This document shows, piece by piece, positions 32,598 to 47,208 of a DNA stretch of 64,000 bases. The first letter of the stretch is position 1. Each line of letters opens with the position of its first letter. Made by a program: the position numbers and the translations under genes. Source of the stretch: Strigamia acuminata (Eukaryota > Arthropoda > Chilopoda > Geophilomorpha > Linotaeniidae); contig CASHSZ010000135.1 of NCBI GenBank assembly GCA_949358305.1, forward strand, positions 62,001-126,000. Direction: 5' to 3'. The notes beneath the pieces are model-generated. The model worked only from the letters and a program-made list of their open reading frames with translations, was not told the origin of the DNA and ran no database searches.

Positions 32598-35500
32598 TGA
32601 TGAGATCAAAAGTCTATTCTCCCAAATCATCGGTTGGATGTTTCTAAAACTTACATTGGAGCCTTCTACTAAGGTTTAAACACTATTTCTGAACATTCAG
32701 AGACATTGGTCTTGTGGTGTTTGTGCTAAGTCAACTGTGATGAGATCAAAAGTCTATTCTTCCAAATCATTGGTTGGATGTTTCTAAAACTTACATTGAA
32801 GGCTTCTACTAAGGTTTAAACACTATTTCTGAACATTCAGAGACATTGGTCTTGTGGTGTTTGTGCTAAGTCAACTGCGATGTGAAATGAGCTCAAAATT
32901 TTTTTTTCAAAATTTAATGCTTGGGTGTTGCTAAAACTTATATTGAAGGCTTCTACTAAGGTTTAAACACTATTTCTGAACATACAGAGACATTGGACTT
33001 GTGGTGTTTGTGCTAAGTAACTGTGATGAGATCAAAAGTCTATTCTCCCAAATCATTGCTTGGATGTTGCTAAAACTTACATTGAAGGCTTCTACTAAGG
33101 TTTAAACACTATTTCTGAACATTCAGAGACATTGGTCTTGTGGTGTTTGTGCTAAGTCAACTGTGATGAGATCAAAAGTCTATTCTCCCAAATCATCGGT
33201 TGGATGTTTCTAAAACTTACATTGGAGCCTTCTACTAAGGTTTAAACACTATTTCTGAACATTCAGAGACATTGGTCTTATGGTGTTTGTGCTAAGTCAA
33301 CTGTGATGAGATCAAAAGTCTATTCTCCCAAATCATCGGTTGGATGTTTCTAAAACTTACATTGGAGCCTTCTACTAAGGTTTAAACACTATTTCTGAAC
33401 ATTCAGAGACATTGGTCTTGTGGTGTTTGTGCTAAGTCAACTGTGATGAGATCAAAAGTCTATTCTTCCAAATCATTGGTTGGATGTTTCTAAAACTTAC
33501 ATTGGAGCCTTCTACTAAGGTTTAAACACTATTTCTGAACATTCAGAGACATTGGTCTTGTGGTGTTTGTGCTAAGTCAACTGTGATGAGATCAAAAGTC
33601 TATTCTCCCAAATCATTGGTTGGATGTTTCTAAAACTTACATTGGAGCCTTCTACTAAGGTTTAAACACTATTTCTGAACATTCAGAGACATTGGTCTTG
33701 TGGTGTTTGTGCTAAGTCAACTGTGATGAGATCAAAAGTCTATTCTTCCAAATCATTGGTTGGATGTTTCTAAAACTTACATTGGAGCCTTCTACTAAGG
33801 TTTAAACACTATTTCTGAACATTCAGAGACATTGGTCTTGTGGTGTTTGTGCTAAGTCAACTGTGATGAGATCAAAAGTCTATTCTTCCAAATCATTGGT
33901 TGAATGTTTCTAAAACTTACATTGGAGCCTTCTACTAAGGTTTAAACACTATTTCTGAACATTCAGAGACATTGGTCTTGTGGTGTTTGTGCTAAGTCAA
34001 CTGCGATGTGAAATAAGCTCAAAATTTTTTTTTCAAAATTTATTGCTTGGGTGTTGCTAAAACTTACATTGAAGGCTTCTACTAAGGTTTAAACACTATT
34101 TCTAAACATTCAGAGACATTGGTCTTGTGGTGTTTGTGCTAAGTCAACTGTGATGAGATCAAAAGTCTATTCTCCCAAATCATCGGTTGGATGTTTCTAA
34201 AACTTACATTGGAGCCTTCTACTAAGGTTTAAACACTATTTCTGAACATTCAGAGACATTGGTCTTGTGGTGTTTGTGCTAAGTCAACTGTGATGAGATC
34301 AAAAGTCTATTCTCCCAAATCATTGGTTGGATGTTTCTAAAACTTACATTGGAGCCTTCTACTAAGGTTTAAACACTATTTCTGAACATTCAGAGACATT
34401 GGTCTTGTGGTGTTTGTGCTAAGTCAACTGTGATGAGATCAAAAGTCTATTCTCCCAAATCATCGGTTGGATGTTTCTAAAACTTACATTGGAGCCTTCT
34501 ACTAAGGTTTAAACACTATTTCTGAACATTCAGAGACATTGGTCTTGTGGTGTTTGTGCTAAGTCAACTGCAATGTGAAATAAGCTCAAAATTTTTTTTT
34601 CAAAGTTTATTGCTTGGGTGTTGCTAAAACTTACATTGAAGGCTTCTACTAAGGTTTAAACACTATTTCTAAACATTCAGAGACATTGGTCTTGTGGTGT
34701 TTGTGCTAAGTCAACTGTGATGAGATCAAAAGTCTATTCTCCCAAATCATCGGTTGGATGTTTCTAAAACTTACATTGGAGCCTTCTACTAAGGTTTAAA
34801 CACTATTTCTGAACATTCAGAGACATTGGTCTTGTGGTGTTTGTGCTAAGTCAACTGCGATGTAAAATGAGCTCAAAATTTTTTTTTCAAAATTTATTGC
34901 TTGGGTGTTTTTAAAACTTATATTGAAGGCTTCTACTAAGGTTTAAACACTATTTCTGAACATTCAGAGACATTGGACTTGTGATGTTTGTGCTAAGTCA
35001 ACTGTGATGAGATCAAAAGTCTATTCTCCCAAATCATCAGTTGGATGTTTCTAAAACTTACATTGGAGCCTTCTACTAAGGTTTAAACACTATTTCTGAA
35101 CATTCAGAGACATTGGTCTTGTGGTGTTTGTGCTAAGTCAACTGTGATGAGATCAAAAGTCTATTCTCCCAAATCATCGGTTGGATGTTTCTAAAACTTA
35201 CATTGGAGCCTTCTACTAAGGTTTAAACACTATTTCTGAACATTCAGAGACATTGGTCTTGTGGTGTTTGTGCTAAGTCAACTGTGATGAGATCAAAAGT
35301 CTATTCTTCCAAATCATTGGTTGGATGTTTCTAAAACTTACATTGAAGGCTTCTACTAAGGTTTAAACACTATTTCTGAACATTCAGAGACATTGGTCTT
35401 GTGGTGTTTGTGCTAAGTCAACTGCGATGTGAAATGAGCTCAAAATTTTTTTTTCAAAATTTAATGCTTGGGTGTTGCTAAAACTTATATTGAAGGCTTC

Positions 35501-37691
35501 TACTAAGGTTTAAACACTATTTCTGAACATACAGAGACATTGGACTTGTGGTGTTTGTGCTAAGTAACTGTGATGAGATCAAAAGTCTATTCTCCCAAAT
35601 CATTGCTTGGATGTTGCTAAAACTTACATTGAAGGCTTCTACTAAGGTTTAAACACTATTTCTGAACATTCAGAGACATTGGTCTTGTGGTGTTTGTGCT
35701 AAGTCAACTGTGATGAGATCAAAAGTCTATTCTCCCAAATCATCGGTTGGATGTTTCTAAAACTTACATTGGAGCCTTCTACTAAGGTTTAAACACTATT
35801 TCTGAACATTCAGAGACATTGGTCTTATGGTGTTTGTGCTAAGTCAACTGTGATGAGATCAAAAGTCTATTCTCCCAAATCATCGGTTGGATGTTTCTAA
35901 AACTTACATTGGAGCCTTCTACTAAGGTTTAAACACTATTTCTGAACATTCAGAGACATTGGTCTTGTGGTGTTTGTGCTAAGTCAACTGTGATGAGATC
36001 AAAAGTCTATTCTTCCAAATCATTGGTTGGATGTTTCTAAAACTTACATTGGAGCCTTCTACTAAGGTTTAAACACTATTTCTGAACATTCAGAGACATT
36101 GGTCTTGTGGTGTTTGTGCTAAGTCAACTGTGATGAGATCAAAAGTCTATTCTCCCAAATCATTGGTTGGATGTTTCTAAAACTTACATTGGAGCCTTCT
36201 ACTAAGGTTTAAACACTATTTCTGAACATTCAGAGACATTGGTCTTGTGGTGTTTGTGCTAAGTCAACTGTGATGAGATCAAAAGTCTATTCTTCCAAAT
36301 CATTGGTTGGATGTTTCTAAAACTTACATTGGAGCCTTCTACTAAGGTTTAAACACTATTTCTGAACATTCAGAGACATTGGTCTTGTGGTGTTTGTGCT
36401 AAGTCAACTGTGATGAGATCAAAAGTCTATTCTTCCAAATCATTGGTTGAATGTTTCTAAAACTTACATTGGAGCCTTCTACTAAGGTTTAAACACTATT
36501 TCTGAACATTCAGAGACATTGGTCTTGTGGTGTTTGTGCTAAGTCAACTGCGATGTGAAATAAGCTCAAAATTTTTTTTTCAAAATTTATTGCTTGGGTG
36601 TTGCTAAAACTTACATTGAAGGCTTCTACTAAGGTTTAAACACTATTTCTAAACATTCAGAGACATTGGTCTTGTGGTGTTTGTGCTAAGTCAACTGTGA
36701 TGAGATCAAAAGTCTATTCTCCCAAATCATCGGTTGGATGTTTCTAAAACTTACATTGGAGCCTTCTACTAAGGTTTAAACACTATTTCTGAACATTCAG
36801 AGACATTGGTCTTGTGGTGTTTGTGCTAAGTCAACTGTGATGAGATCAAAAGTCTATTCTCCCAAATCATTGGTTGGATGTTTCTAAAACTTACATTGGA
36901 GCCTTCTACTAAGGTTTAAACACTATTTCTGAACATTCAGAGACATTGGTCTTGTGGTGTTTGTGCTAAGTCAACTGTGATGAGATCAAAAGTCTATTCT
37001 CCCAAATCATCGGTTGGATGTTTCTAAAACTTACATTGGAGCCTTCTACTAAGGTTTAAACACTATTTCTGAACATTCAGAGACATTGGTCTTGTGGTGT
37101 TTGTGCTAAGTCAACTGCAATGTGAAATAAGCTCAAAATTTTTTTTTCAAAGTTTATTGCTTGGGTGTTGCTAAAACTTACATTGAAGGCTTCTACTAAG
37201 GTTTAAACACTATTTCTAAACATTCAGAGACATTGGTCTTGTGGTGTTTGTGCTAAGTCAACTGTGATGAGATCAAAAGTCTATTCTCCCAAATCATCGG
37301 TTGGATGTTTCTAAAACTTACATTGGAGCCTTCTACTAAGGTTTAAACACTATTTCTGAACATTCAGAGACATTGGTCTTGTGGTGTTTGTGCTAAGTCA
37401 ACTGCGATGTAAAATGAGCTCAAAATTTTTTTTTCAAAATTTATTGCTTGGGTGTTTTTAAAACTTATATTGAAGGCTTCTACTAAGGTTTAAACACTAT
37501 TTCTGAACATTCAGAGACATTGGACTTGTGATGTTTGTGCTAAGTCAACTGTGATGAGATCAAAAGTCTATTCTCCCAAATCATCAGTTGGATGTTTCTA
37601 AAACTTACATTGGAGCCTTCTACTAAGGTTTAAACACTATTTCTGAACATTCAGAGACATTGGTCTTGTGGTGTTTGTGCTAAGTCAACTG
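32598..37691 (+). repeat. 2,547-bp higher-order repeat, two tandem copies
   Basis: Copies at 32598-35144 and 35145-37691. The aagtaactg junctions at 33018/35565 and the taaaatgag B monomers at 34858/37405 are 2,547 bp apart. The intervening order (C, A(ttatgg), A, A(tcttcc), A, A(tcttcc), A(tcttcc, gaatg), B, ...) is the same in both. Confidence 0.87.
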
Positions 37692-40600
37692 TGATGAGAT
37701 CAAAAGTCTATTCTCCCAAATCATTGGTTGGATGTTTCTAAAACTTACATTGGAGCCTTCTACTAAGGTTTAAACACTATTTCTGAACATTCAGAGACAT
37801 TGGTCTTGTGGTGTTTGTGCTAAGTCAACTGTGATGAGATCAAAAGTCTATTCTCCCAAATCATCGGTTGGATGTTTCTAAAACTTACATTGGAGCCTTC
37901 TACTAAGGTTTAAACACTATTTCTGAACATTCAGAGACATTGGTCTTGTGGTGTTTGTGCTAAGTCAACTGCAATGTGAAATAAGCTCAAAATTTTTTTT
38001 TCAAAGTTTATTGCTTGGGTGTTGCTAAAACTTACATTGAAGGCTTCTACTAAGGTTTAAACACTATTTCTAAACATTCAGAGACATTGGTCTTGTGGTG
38101 TTTGTGCTAAGTCAACTGTGATGAGATCAAAAGTCTATTCTCCCAAATCATCGGTTGGATGTTTCTAAAACTTACATTGGAGCCTTCTACTAAGGTTTAA
38201 ACACTATTTCTGAACATTCAGAGACATTGGACTTGTGGTGTTTGTGCTAAGTCAACTGCGATGTGAAATGAGCTCAAAATTTTTTTTTCAAAATTTATTG
38301 CTTGGGTGTTGCTAAAACTTATATTGAAGGCTTCTACTAAGGTTTAAACACTATTTCTGAACATTCAGAGACATTGGTCTTGTGGTGTTTGTGCTAAGTC
38401 AACTGTGATGAGATCAAAAGTCTATTCTCCCAAATCATCGGTTGGATGTTTCTAAAACTTACATTGGAGCCTTCTACTAAGGTTTAAACACTATTTCTGA
38501 ACATTCAGAGACATTGGTCTTATGGTGTTTGTGCTAAGTCAACTGTGATGAGATCAAAAGTCTATTCTCCCAAATCATCGGTTGGATGTTTCTAAAACTT
38601 ACATTGGAGCCTTCTACTAAGGTTTAAACACTATTTCTGAACATTCAGAGACATTGGTCTTGTGGTGTTTGTGCTAAGTCAACTGTGATGAGATCAAAAG
38701 TCTATTCTCCCAAATCATTGGTTGGATGTTTCTAAAACTTACATTGGAGCCTTCTACTAAGGTTTAAACACTATTTCTGAACATTCAGAGACATTGGTCT
38801 TGTGGTGTTTGTGCTAAGTCAACTGTGATGAGATCAAAAGTCTATTCTCCCAAATCATCGGTTGGATGTTTCTAAAACTTACATTGGAGCCTTCTACTAA
38901 GGTTTAAACACTATTTCTGAACATTCAGAGACATTGGTCTTGTGGTGTTTGTGCTAAGTCAACTGCAATGTGAAATAAGCTCAAAATTTTTTTTTCAAAG
39001 TTTATTGCTTGGGTGTTGCTAAAACTTACATTGAAGGCTTCTACTAAGGTTTAAACACTATTTCTAAACATTCAGAGACATTGGTCTTGTGGTGTTTGTG
39101 CTAAGTCAACTGTGATGAGATCAAAAGTCTATTCTCCCAAATCATCGGTTGGATGTTTCTAAAACTTACATTGGAGCCTTCTACTAAGGTTTAAACACTA
39201 TTTCTGAACATTCAGAGACATTGGTCTTATGGTGTTTGTGCTAAGTCAACTGTGATGAGATCAAAAGTCTATTCTCCCAAATCATCGGTTGGATGTTTCT
39301 AAAACTTACATTGGAGCCTTCTACTAAGGTTTAAACACTATTTCTGAACATTCAGAGACATTGGTCTTGTGGTGTTTGTGCTAAGTCAACTGTGATGAGA
39401 TCAAAAGTCTATTCTCCCAAATCATTGGTTGGATGTTTCTAAAACTTACATTGGAGCCTTCTACTAAGGTTTAAACACTATTTCTGAACATTCAGAGACA
39501 TTGGTCTTGTGGTGTTTGTGCTAAGTCAACTGTGATGAGATCAAAAGTCTATTCTCCCAAATCATCGGTTGGATGTTTCTAAAACTTACATTGGAGCCTT
39601 CTACTAAGGTTTAAACACTATTTCTGAACATTCAGAGACATTGGTCTTGTGGTGTTTGTGCTAAGTCAACTGCAATGTGAAATAAGCTCAAAATTTTTTT
39701 TTCAAAGTTTATTGCTTGGGTGTTGCTAAAACTTACATTGAAGGCTTCTACTAAGGTTTAAACACTATTTCTAAACATTCAGAGACATTGGTCTTGTGGT
39801 GTTTGTGCTAAGTCAACTGTGATGAGATCAAAAGTCTATTCTCCCAAATCATCGGTTGGATGTTTCTAAAACTTACATTGGAGCCTTCTACTAAGGTTTA
39901 AACACTATTTCTGAACATTCAGAGACATTGGTCTTGTGGTGTTTGTGCTAAGTCAACTGCGATGTAAAATGAGCTCAAAATTTTTTTTTCAAAATTTATT
40001 GCTTGGGTGTTTTTAAAACTTATATTGAAGGCTTCTACTAAGGTTTAAACACTATTTCTGAACATTCAGAGACATTGGACTTGTGATGTTTGTGCTAAGT
40101 CAACTGTGATGAGATCAAAAGTCTATTCTCCCAAATCATCAGTTGGATGTTTCTAAAACTTACATTGGAGCCTTCTACTAAGGTTTAAACACTATTTCTG
40201 AACATTCAGAGACATTGGTCTTGTGGTGTGTGTGCTAAGTCAACTGTGATGAGATCAAAAGTCTATTCTCCCAAATCATTGGTTGGATGTTTCTAAAACT
40301 TACATTGGAGCCTTCTACTAAGGTTTAAACACTATTTCTGAACATTCAGAGACATTGGTCTTGTGGTGTTTGTGCTAAGTCAACTGTGATGAGATCAAAA
40401 GTCTATTCTCCCAAATCATCGGTTGGATGTTTCTAAAACTTACATTGGAGCCTTCTACTAAGGTTTAAACACTATTTCTGAACATTCAGAGACATTGGTC
40501 TTGTGGTGTTTGTGCTAAGTCAACTGCAATGTGAAATAAGCTCAAAATTTTTTTTTCAAAGTTTATTGCTTGGGTGTTGCTAAAACTTACATTGAAGGCT

Positions 40601-43600
40601 TCTACTAAGGTTTAAACACTATTTCTAAACATTCAGAGACATTGGTCTTGTGGTGTTTGTGCTAAGTCAACTGTGATGAGATCAAAAGTCTATTCTCCCA
40701 AATCATCGGTTGGATGTTTCTAAAACTTACATTGGAGCCTTCTACTAAGGTTTAAACACTATTTCTGAACATTCAGAGACATTGGACTTGTGGTGTTTGT
40801 GCTAAGTCAACTGCGATGTGAAATGAGCTCAAAATTTTTTTTTCAAAATTTATTGCTTGGGTGTTGCTAAAACTTATATTGAAGGCTTCTACTAAGGTTT
40901 AAACACTATTTCTGAACATTCAGAGACATTGGTCTTGTGGTGTTTGTGCTAAGTCAACTGTGATGAGATCAAAAGTCTATTCTCCCAAATCATCGGTTGG
41001 ATGTTTCTAAAACTTACATTGGAGCCTTCTACTAAGGTTTAAACACTATTTCTGAACATTCAGAGACATTGGTCTTATGGTGTTTGTGCTAAGTCAACTG
41101 TGATGAGATCAAAAGTCTATTCTCCCAAATCATCGGTTGGATGTTTCTAAAACTTACATTGGAGCCTTCTACTAAGGTTTAAACACTATTTCTGAACATT
41201 CAGAGACATTGGTCTTGTGGTGTTTGTGCTAAGTCAACTGTGATGAGATCAAAAGTCTATTCTCCCAAATCATTGTTTGGATGTTTCTAAAACTTACATT
41301 GGAGCCTTCTACTAAGGTTTAAACACTATTTCTGAACATTCAGAGACATTGGTCTTGTGGTGTTTGTGCTAAGTCAACTGTGATGAGATCAAAAGTCTAT
41401 TCTCCCAAATCATCGGTTGGATGTTTCTAAAACTTACATTGGAGCCTTCTACTAAGGTTTAAACACTATTTCTGAACATTCAGAGACATTGGTCTTGTGG
41501 TGTTTGTGCTAAGTCAACTGCAATGTGAAATAAGCTCAAAATTTTTTTTTCAAAGTTTATTGCTTGGGTGTTGCTAAAACTTACATTGAAGGCTTCTACT
41601 AAGGTTTAAACACTATTTCTAAACATTCAGAGACATTGGTCTTGTGGTGTTTGTGCTAAGTCAACTGTGATGAGATCAAAAGTCTATTCTCCCAAATCAT
41701 CGGTTGGATGTTTCTAAAACTTACATTGGAGCCTTCTACTAAGGTTTAAACACTATTTCTGAACATTCAGAGACATTGGACTTGTGGTGTTTGTGCTAAG
41801 TCAACTGCGATGTGAAATGAGCTCAAAATTTTTTTTTCAAAATTTATTGCTTGGGTGTTGCTAAAACTTATATTGAAGGCTTCTACTAAGGTTTAAACAC
41901 TATTTCTGAACATTCAGAGACATTGGTCTTGTGGTGTTTGTGCTAAGTCAACTGCGATGTGAAATGAGCTCAAAATTTTTTTTTCAAAATTTAATGCTTG
42001 GGTGTTGCTAAAACTTATATTGAAGGCTTCTACTAAGGTTTAAACACTGTTTCTGAACATTCAGAGACATTGGACTTGTGGTGTTTGTGCTAAGTCAACT
42101 GTGATGAGATCAAAAGTCTATTCTCCCAAATCATTGGTTGGATGTTTCTAAAACTTACATTGGAGCCTTCTACTAAGGTTTAAACACTATTTCTGAACAT
42201 TCAGAGACATTGGTCTTGTGGTGTTTGTGCTAAGTCAACTGTGATGAGATCAAAAGTCTATTCTCCCAAATCATCGGTTGGATGTTTCTAAAACTTACAT
42301 TGGAGCCTTCTACTAAGGTTTAAACATTATTTCTGAACATTTAGAGACATTGGTCTTGTGGTGTTTGTGCTAAGTCAACTGCGATGTGAAATAAGCTCAA
42401 AATTTTTTTTTCAAAATTTATTGCTTGGGTGTTGCTAAAACTTACATTGAAGGCTTCTACTAAGGTTTAAACACTATTTCTAAACATTCAGAGACATTGG
42501 TCTTGTGGTGTTTGTGCTAAGTCAACTGTGATGAGATCAAAAGTCTATTCTCCCAAATCATCGGTTGGATGTTTCTAAAACTTACATTGGAGCCTTCTAC
42601 TAAGGTTTAAACACTATTTCTGAACATTTAGAGACATTGGTCTTGTGGTGTTTGTGCTAAGTCAACTGCGATGTGAAATAAGCTCAAAATTTTTTTTTCA
42701 AAATTTATTGCTTGAGTGTTGCTAAAACTTATATTGAAGGCTTCTACTAAGGTTTAAACACTATTTCTGAACATTCAGAGACATTGGTCTTGTGGTATTT
42801 GTGCTAAGTCAACTGCGATGTGAAATGAGCTCAAAATTTTTTTTTCAAAATTTAATGCTTGGGTGTTGCTAAAACTTATATTGAAGGCTTCTACTAAGGT
42901 TTAAACACTATTTCTGAACATACAGAGACATTGGACTTGTGGTGTTTGTGCTAAGTAACTGTGATGAGATCAAAAGTCTATTCTCCCAAATCATTGCTTG
43001 GATGTTGCTAAAACTTACATTGAAGGCTTCTACTAAGGTTTAAACACTATTTCTGAACATTCAGAGACATTGGACTTGTGATGTTTGTGCTAAGTCAACT
43101 GTGATGAGATCAAAAGTCTATTCTCCCAAATCATCAGTTGGATGTTTCTAAAACTTACATTGGAGCCTTCTACTAAGGTTTAAACACTATTTCTGAACAT
43201 TCAGAGACATTGGTCTTGTGGTGTTTGTGCTAAGTCAACTGTGATGAGATCAAAAGTCTATTCTCCCAAATCATTGGTTGGATGTTTCTAAAACTTACAT
43301 TGGAGCCTTCTACTAAGGTTTAAACACTATTTCTGAACATTCAGAGACATTGGTCTTGTGGTGTTTGTGCTAAGTCAACTGTGATGAGATCAAAAGTCTA
43401 TTCTCCCAAATCATCGGTTGGATGTTTCTAAAACTTACATTGGAGCCTTCTACTAAGGTTTAAACACTATTTCTAAACATTCAGAGACATTGGTCTTGTG
43501 GTGTTTGTGCTAAGTCAACTGTGATGAGATCAAAAGTCTATTCTCCCAAATCATCGGTTGGATGTTTCTAAAACTTACATTGGAGCCTTCTACTAAGGTT

Positions 43601-46600
43601 TAAACACTATTTCTGAACATTCAGAGACATTGGACTTGTGGTGTTTGTGCTAAGTCAACTGCGATGTGAAATGAGCTCAAAATTTTTTTTTCAAAATTTA
43701 TTGCTTGGGTGTTGCTAAAACTTATATTGAAGGCTTCTACTAAGGTTTAAACACTATTTCTGAACATTCAGAGACATTGGTCTTGTGGTGTTTGTGCTAA
43801 GTCAACTGTGATGAGATCAAAAGTCTATTCTCCCAAATCATTGGTTGGATGTTTCTAAAACTTACATTGGAGCCTTCTACTAAGGTTTAAACACTATTTC
43901 TGAACATTCAGAGACATTGGTCTTGTGGTGTTTGTGCTAAGTCAACTGTGATGAGATCAAAAGTCTATTCTCCCAAATCATCGGTTGAATGTTTCTAAAA
44001 CTTACATTGGAGCCTTCTACTAAGGTTTAAACACTATTTCTGAACATTCAGAGACATTGGTCTTGTGGTGTTTGTGCTAAGTCAACTGTGATGAGATCAA
44101 AAGTCTATTCTCCCAAATCATCGGTTGGATGTTTCTAAAACTTACATTGGAGCCTTCTACTAAGGTTTAAACACTATTTCTGAACATTCAGAGACATTGG
44201 TCTTGTGGTGTTTGTGCTAAGTCAACTGCGATGTGAAATAAGCTCAAAATTTTTTTTTCAAAATTTATTGCTTGGGTGTTGCTAAAACTTACATTGAAGG
44301 CTTCTACTAAGGTTTAAACACTATTTCTAAACATTCAGAGACATTGGTCTTGTGGTGTTTGTGCTAAGTCAACTGTGATGAGATCAAAAGTCTATTCTCC
44401 CAAATCATCGGTTGGATGTTTCTAAAACTTACATTGGAGCCTTCTACTAAGGTTTAAACACTATTTCTGAACATTCAGAGACATTGGTCTTGTGGTGTTT
44501 GTGCTAAGTCAACTGTGATGAGATCAAAAGTCTATTCTTCCAAATCATTGGTTGGATGTTTCTAAAACTTACATTGAAGGCTTCTACTAAGGTTTAAACA
44601 CTATTTCTGAACATTCAGAGACATTGGTCTTGTGGTGTTTGTGCTAAGTCAACTGCGATGTGAAATGAGCTCAAAATTTTTTTTTCAAAATTTAATGCTT
44701 GGGTGTTGCTAAAACTTATATTGAAGGCTTCTACTAAGGTTTAAACACTATTTCTGAACATACAGAGACATTGGACTTGTGGTGTTTGTGCTAAGTAACT
44801 GTGATGAGATCAAAAGTCTATTCTCCCAAATCATTGCTTGGATGTTGCTAAAACTTACATTGAAGGCTTCTACTAAGGTTTAAACACTATTTCTGAACAT
44901 TCAGAGACATTGGTCTTGTGGTGTTTGTGCTAAGTCAACTGTGATGAGATCAAAAGTCTATTCTCCCAAATCATCGGTTGGATGTTTCTAAAACTTACAT
45001 TGGAGCCTTCTACTAAGGTTTAAACACTATTTCTGAACATTCAGAGACATTGGTCTTATGGTGTTTGTGCTAAGTCAACTGTGATGAGATCAAAAGTCTA
45101 TTCTCCCAAATCATCGGTTGGATGTTTCTAAAACTTACATTGGAGCCTTCTACTAAGGTTTAAACACTATTTCTGAACATTCAGAGACATTGGTCTTGTG
45201 GTGTTTGTGCTAAGTCAACTGTGATGAGATCAAAAGTCTATTCTTCCAAATCATTGGTTGGATGTTTCTAAAACTTACATTGGAGCCTTCTACTAAGGTT
45301 TAAACACTATTTCTGAACATTCAGAGACATTGGTCTTGTGGTGTTTGTGCTAAGTCAACTGTGATGAGATCAAAAGTCTATTCTCCCAAATCATCGGTTG
45401 AATGTTTCTAAAACTTACATTGGAGCCTTCTACTAAGGTTTAAACACTATTTCTGAACATTCAGAGACATTGGTCTTGTGGTGTTTGTGCTAAGTCAACT
45501 GCGATGTGAAATAAGCTCAAAATTTTTTTTTCAAAATTTATTGCTTGGGTGTTGCTAAAACTTACATTGAAGGCTTCTACTAAGGTTTAAACACTATTTC
45601 TAAACATTCAGAGACATTGGTCTTGTGGTGTTTGTGCTAAGTCAACTGTGATGAGATCAAAAGTCTATTCTCCCAAATCATCGGTTGGATGTTTCTAAAA
45701 CTTACATTGGAGCCTTCTACTAAGGTTTAAACACTATTTCTGAACATTCAGAGACATTGGTCTTGTGGTGTTTGTGCTAAGTCAACTGTGATGAGATCAA
45801 AAGTCTATTCTCCCAAATCATTGGTTGGATGTTTCTAAAACTTACATTGGAGCCTTCTACTAAGGTTTAAACACTATTTCTGAACATTCAGAGACATTGG
45901 TCTTGTGGTGTTTGTGCTAAGTCAACTGTGATGAGATCAAAAGTCTATTCTCCCAAATCATCGGTTGGATGTTTCTAAAACTTACATTGGAGCCTTCTAC
46001 TAAGGTTTAAACACTATTTCTGAACATTCAGAGACATTGGTCTTGTGGTGTTTGTGCTAAGTCAACTGCAATGTAAAATAAGCTCAAAATTTTTTTTTCA
46101 AAGTTTATTGCTTGGGTGTTGCTAAAACTTACATTGAAGGCTTCTACTAAGGTTTAAACACTATTTCTAAACATTCAGAGACATTGGTCTTGTGGTGTTT
46201 GTGCTAAGTCAACTGTGATGAGATCAAAAGTCTATTCTCCCAAATCATCGGTTGGATGTTTCTAAAACTTACATTGGAGTCTTCTACTAAGGTTTAAACA
46301 CTATTTCTGAACATTTAGAGACATTGGTCTTGTGGTGTTTGTGCTAAGTCAACTGCGATGTGAAATAAGCTCAAAATTTTTTTTTCAAAATTTATTGCTT
46401 GAGTGTTGCTAAAACTTATATTGAAGGCTTCTACTAAGGTTTAAACACTATTTCTGAACATTCAGAGACATTGGTCTTGTGGTATTTGTGCTAAGTCAAC
46501 TGCGATGTGAAATGAGCTCAAAATTTTTTTTTCAAAATTTAATGCTTGGGTGTTGCTAAAACTTATATTGAAGGCTTCTACTAAGGTTTAAACACTATTT

Positions 46601-47208
46601 CTGAACATACAGAGACATTGGACTTGTGGTGTTTGTGCTAAGTAACTGTGATGAGATCAAAAGTCTATTCTCCCAAATCATTGCTTGGATGTTGCTAAAA
46701 CTTACATTGAAGGCTTCTACTAAGGTTTAAACACTATTTCTGAACATTCAGAGACATTGGACTTGTGATGTTTGTGCTAAGTCAACTGTGATGAGATCAA
46801 AAGTCTATTCTCCCAAATCATCAGTTGGATGTTTCTAAAACTTACATTGGAGCCTTCTACTAAGGTTTAAACACTATTTCTGAACATTCAGAGACATTGG
46901 TCTTGTGGTGTTTGTGCTAAGTCAACTGTGATGAGATCAAAAGTCTATTCTCCCAAATCATTGGTTGGATGTTTCTAAAACTTACATTGGAGCCTTCTAC
47001 TAAGGTTTAAACACTATTTCTGAACATTCAGAGACATTGGTCTTGTGGTGTTTGTGCTAAGTCAACTGTGATGAGATCAAAAGTCTATTCTCCCAAATCA
47101 TCGGTTGGATGTTTCTAAAACTTACATTGGAGCCTTCTACTAAGGTTTAAACACTATTTCTAAACATTCAGAGACATTGGTCTTGTGGTGTTTGTGCTAA
47201 GTCAACTG
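35145..47208 (+). repeat. Large intra-array duplication, right copy (12.1 kb)
   Basis: Counterpart of 19399-31036. It is 426 bp longer overall, equal to 147+139+140, so its net differences are whole monomers. Private variants here include 'gtgtgtgtgc' near 40228 and 'cattgtttgg' near 41271, which are absent from the left copy and must postdate the duplication. Confidence 0.85.
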
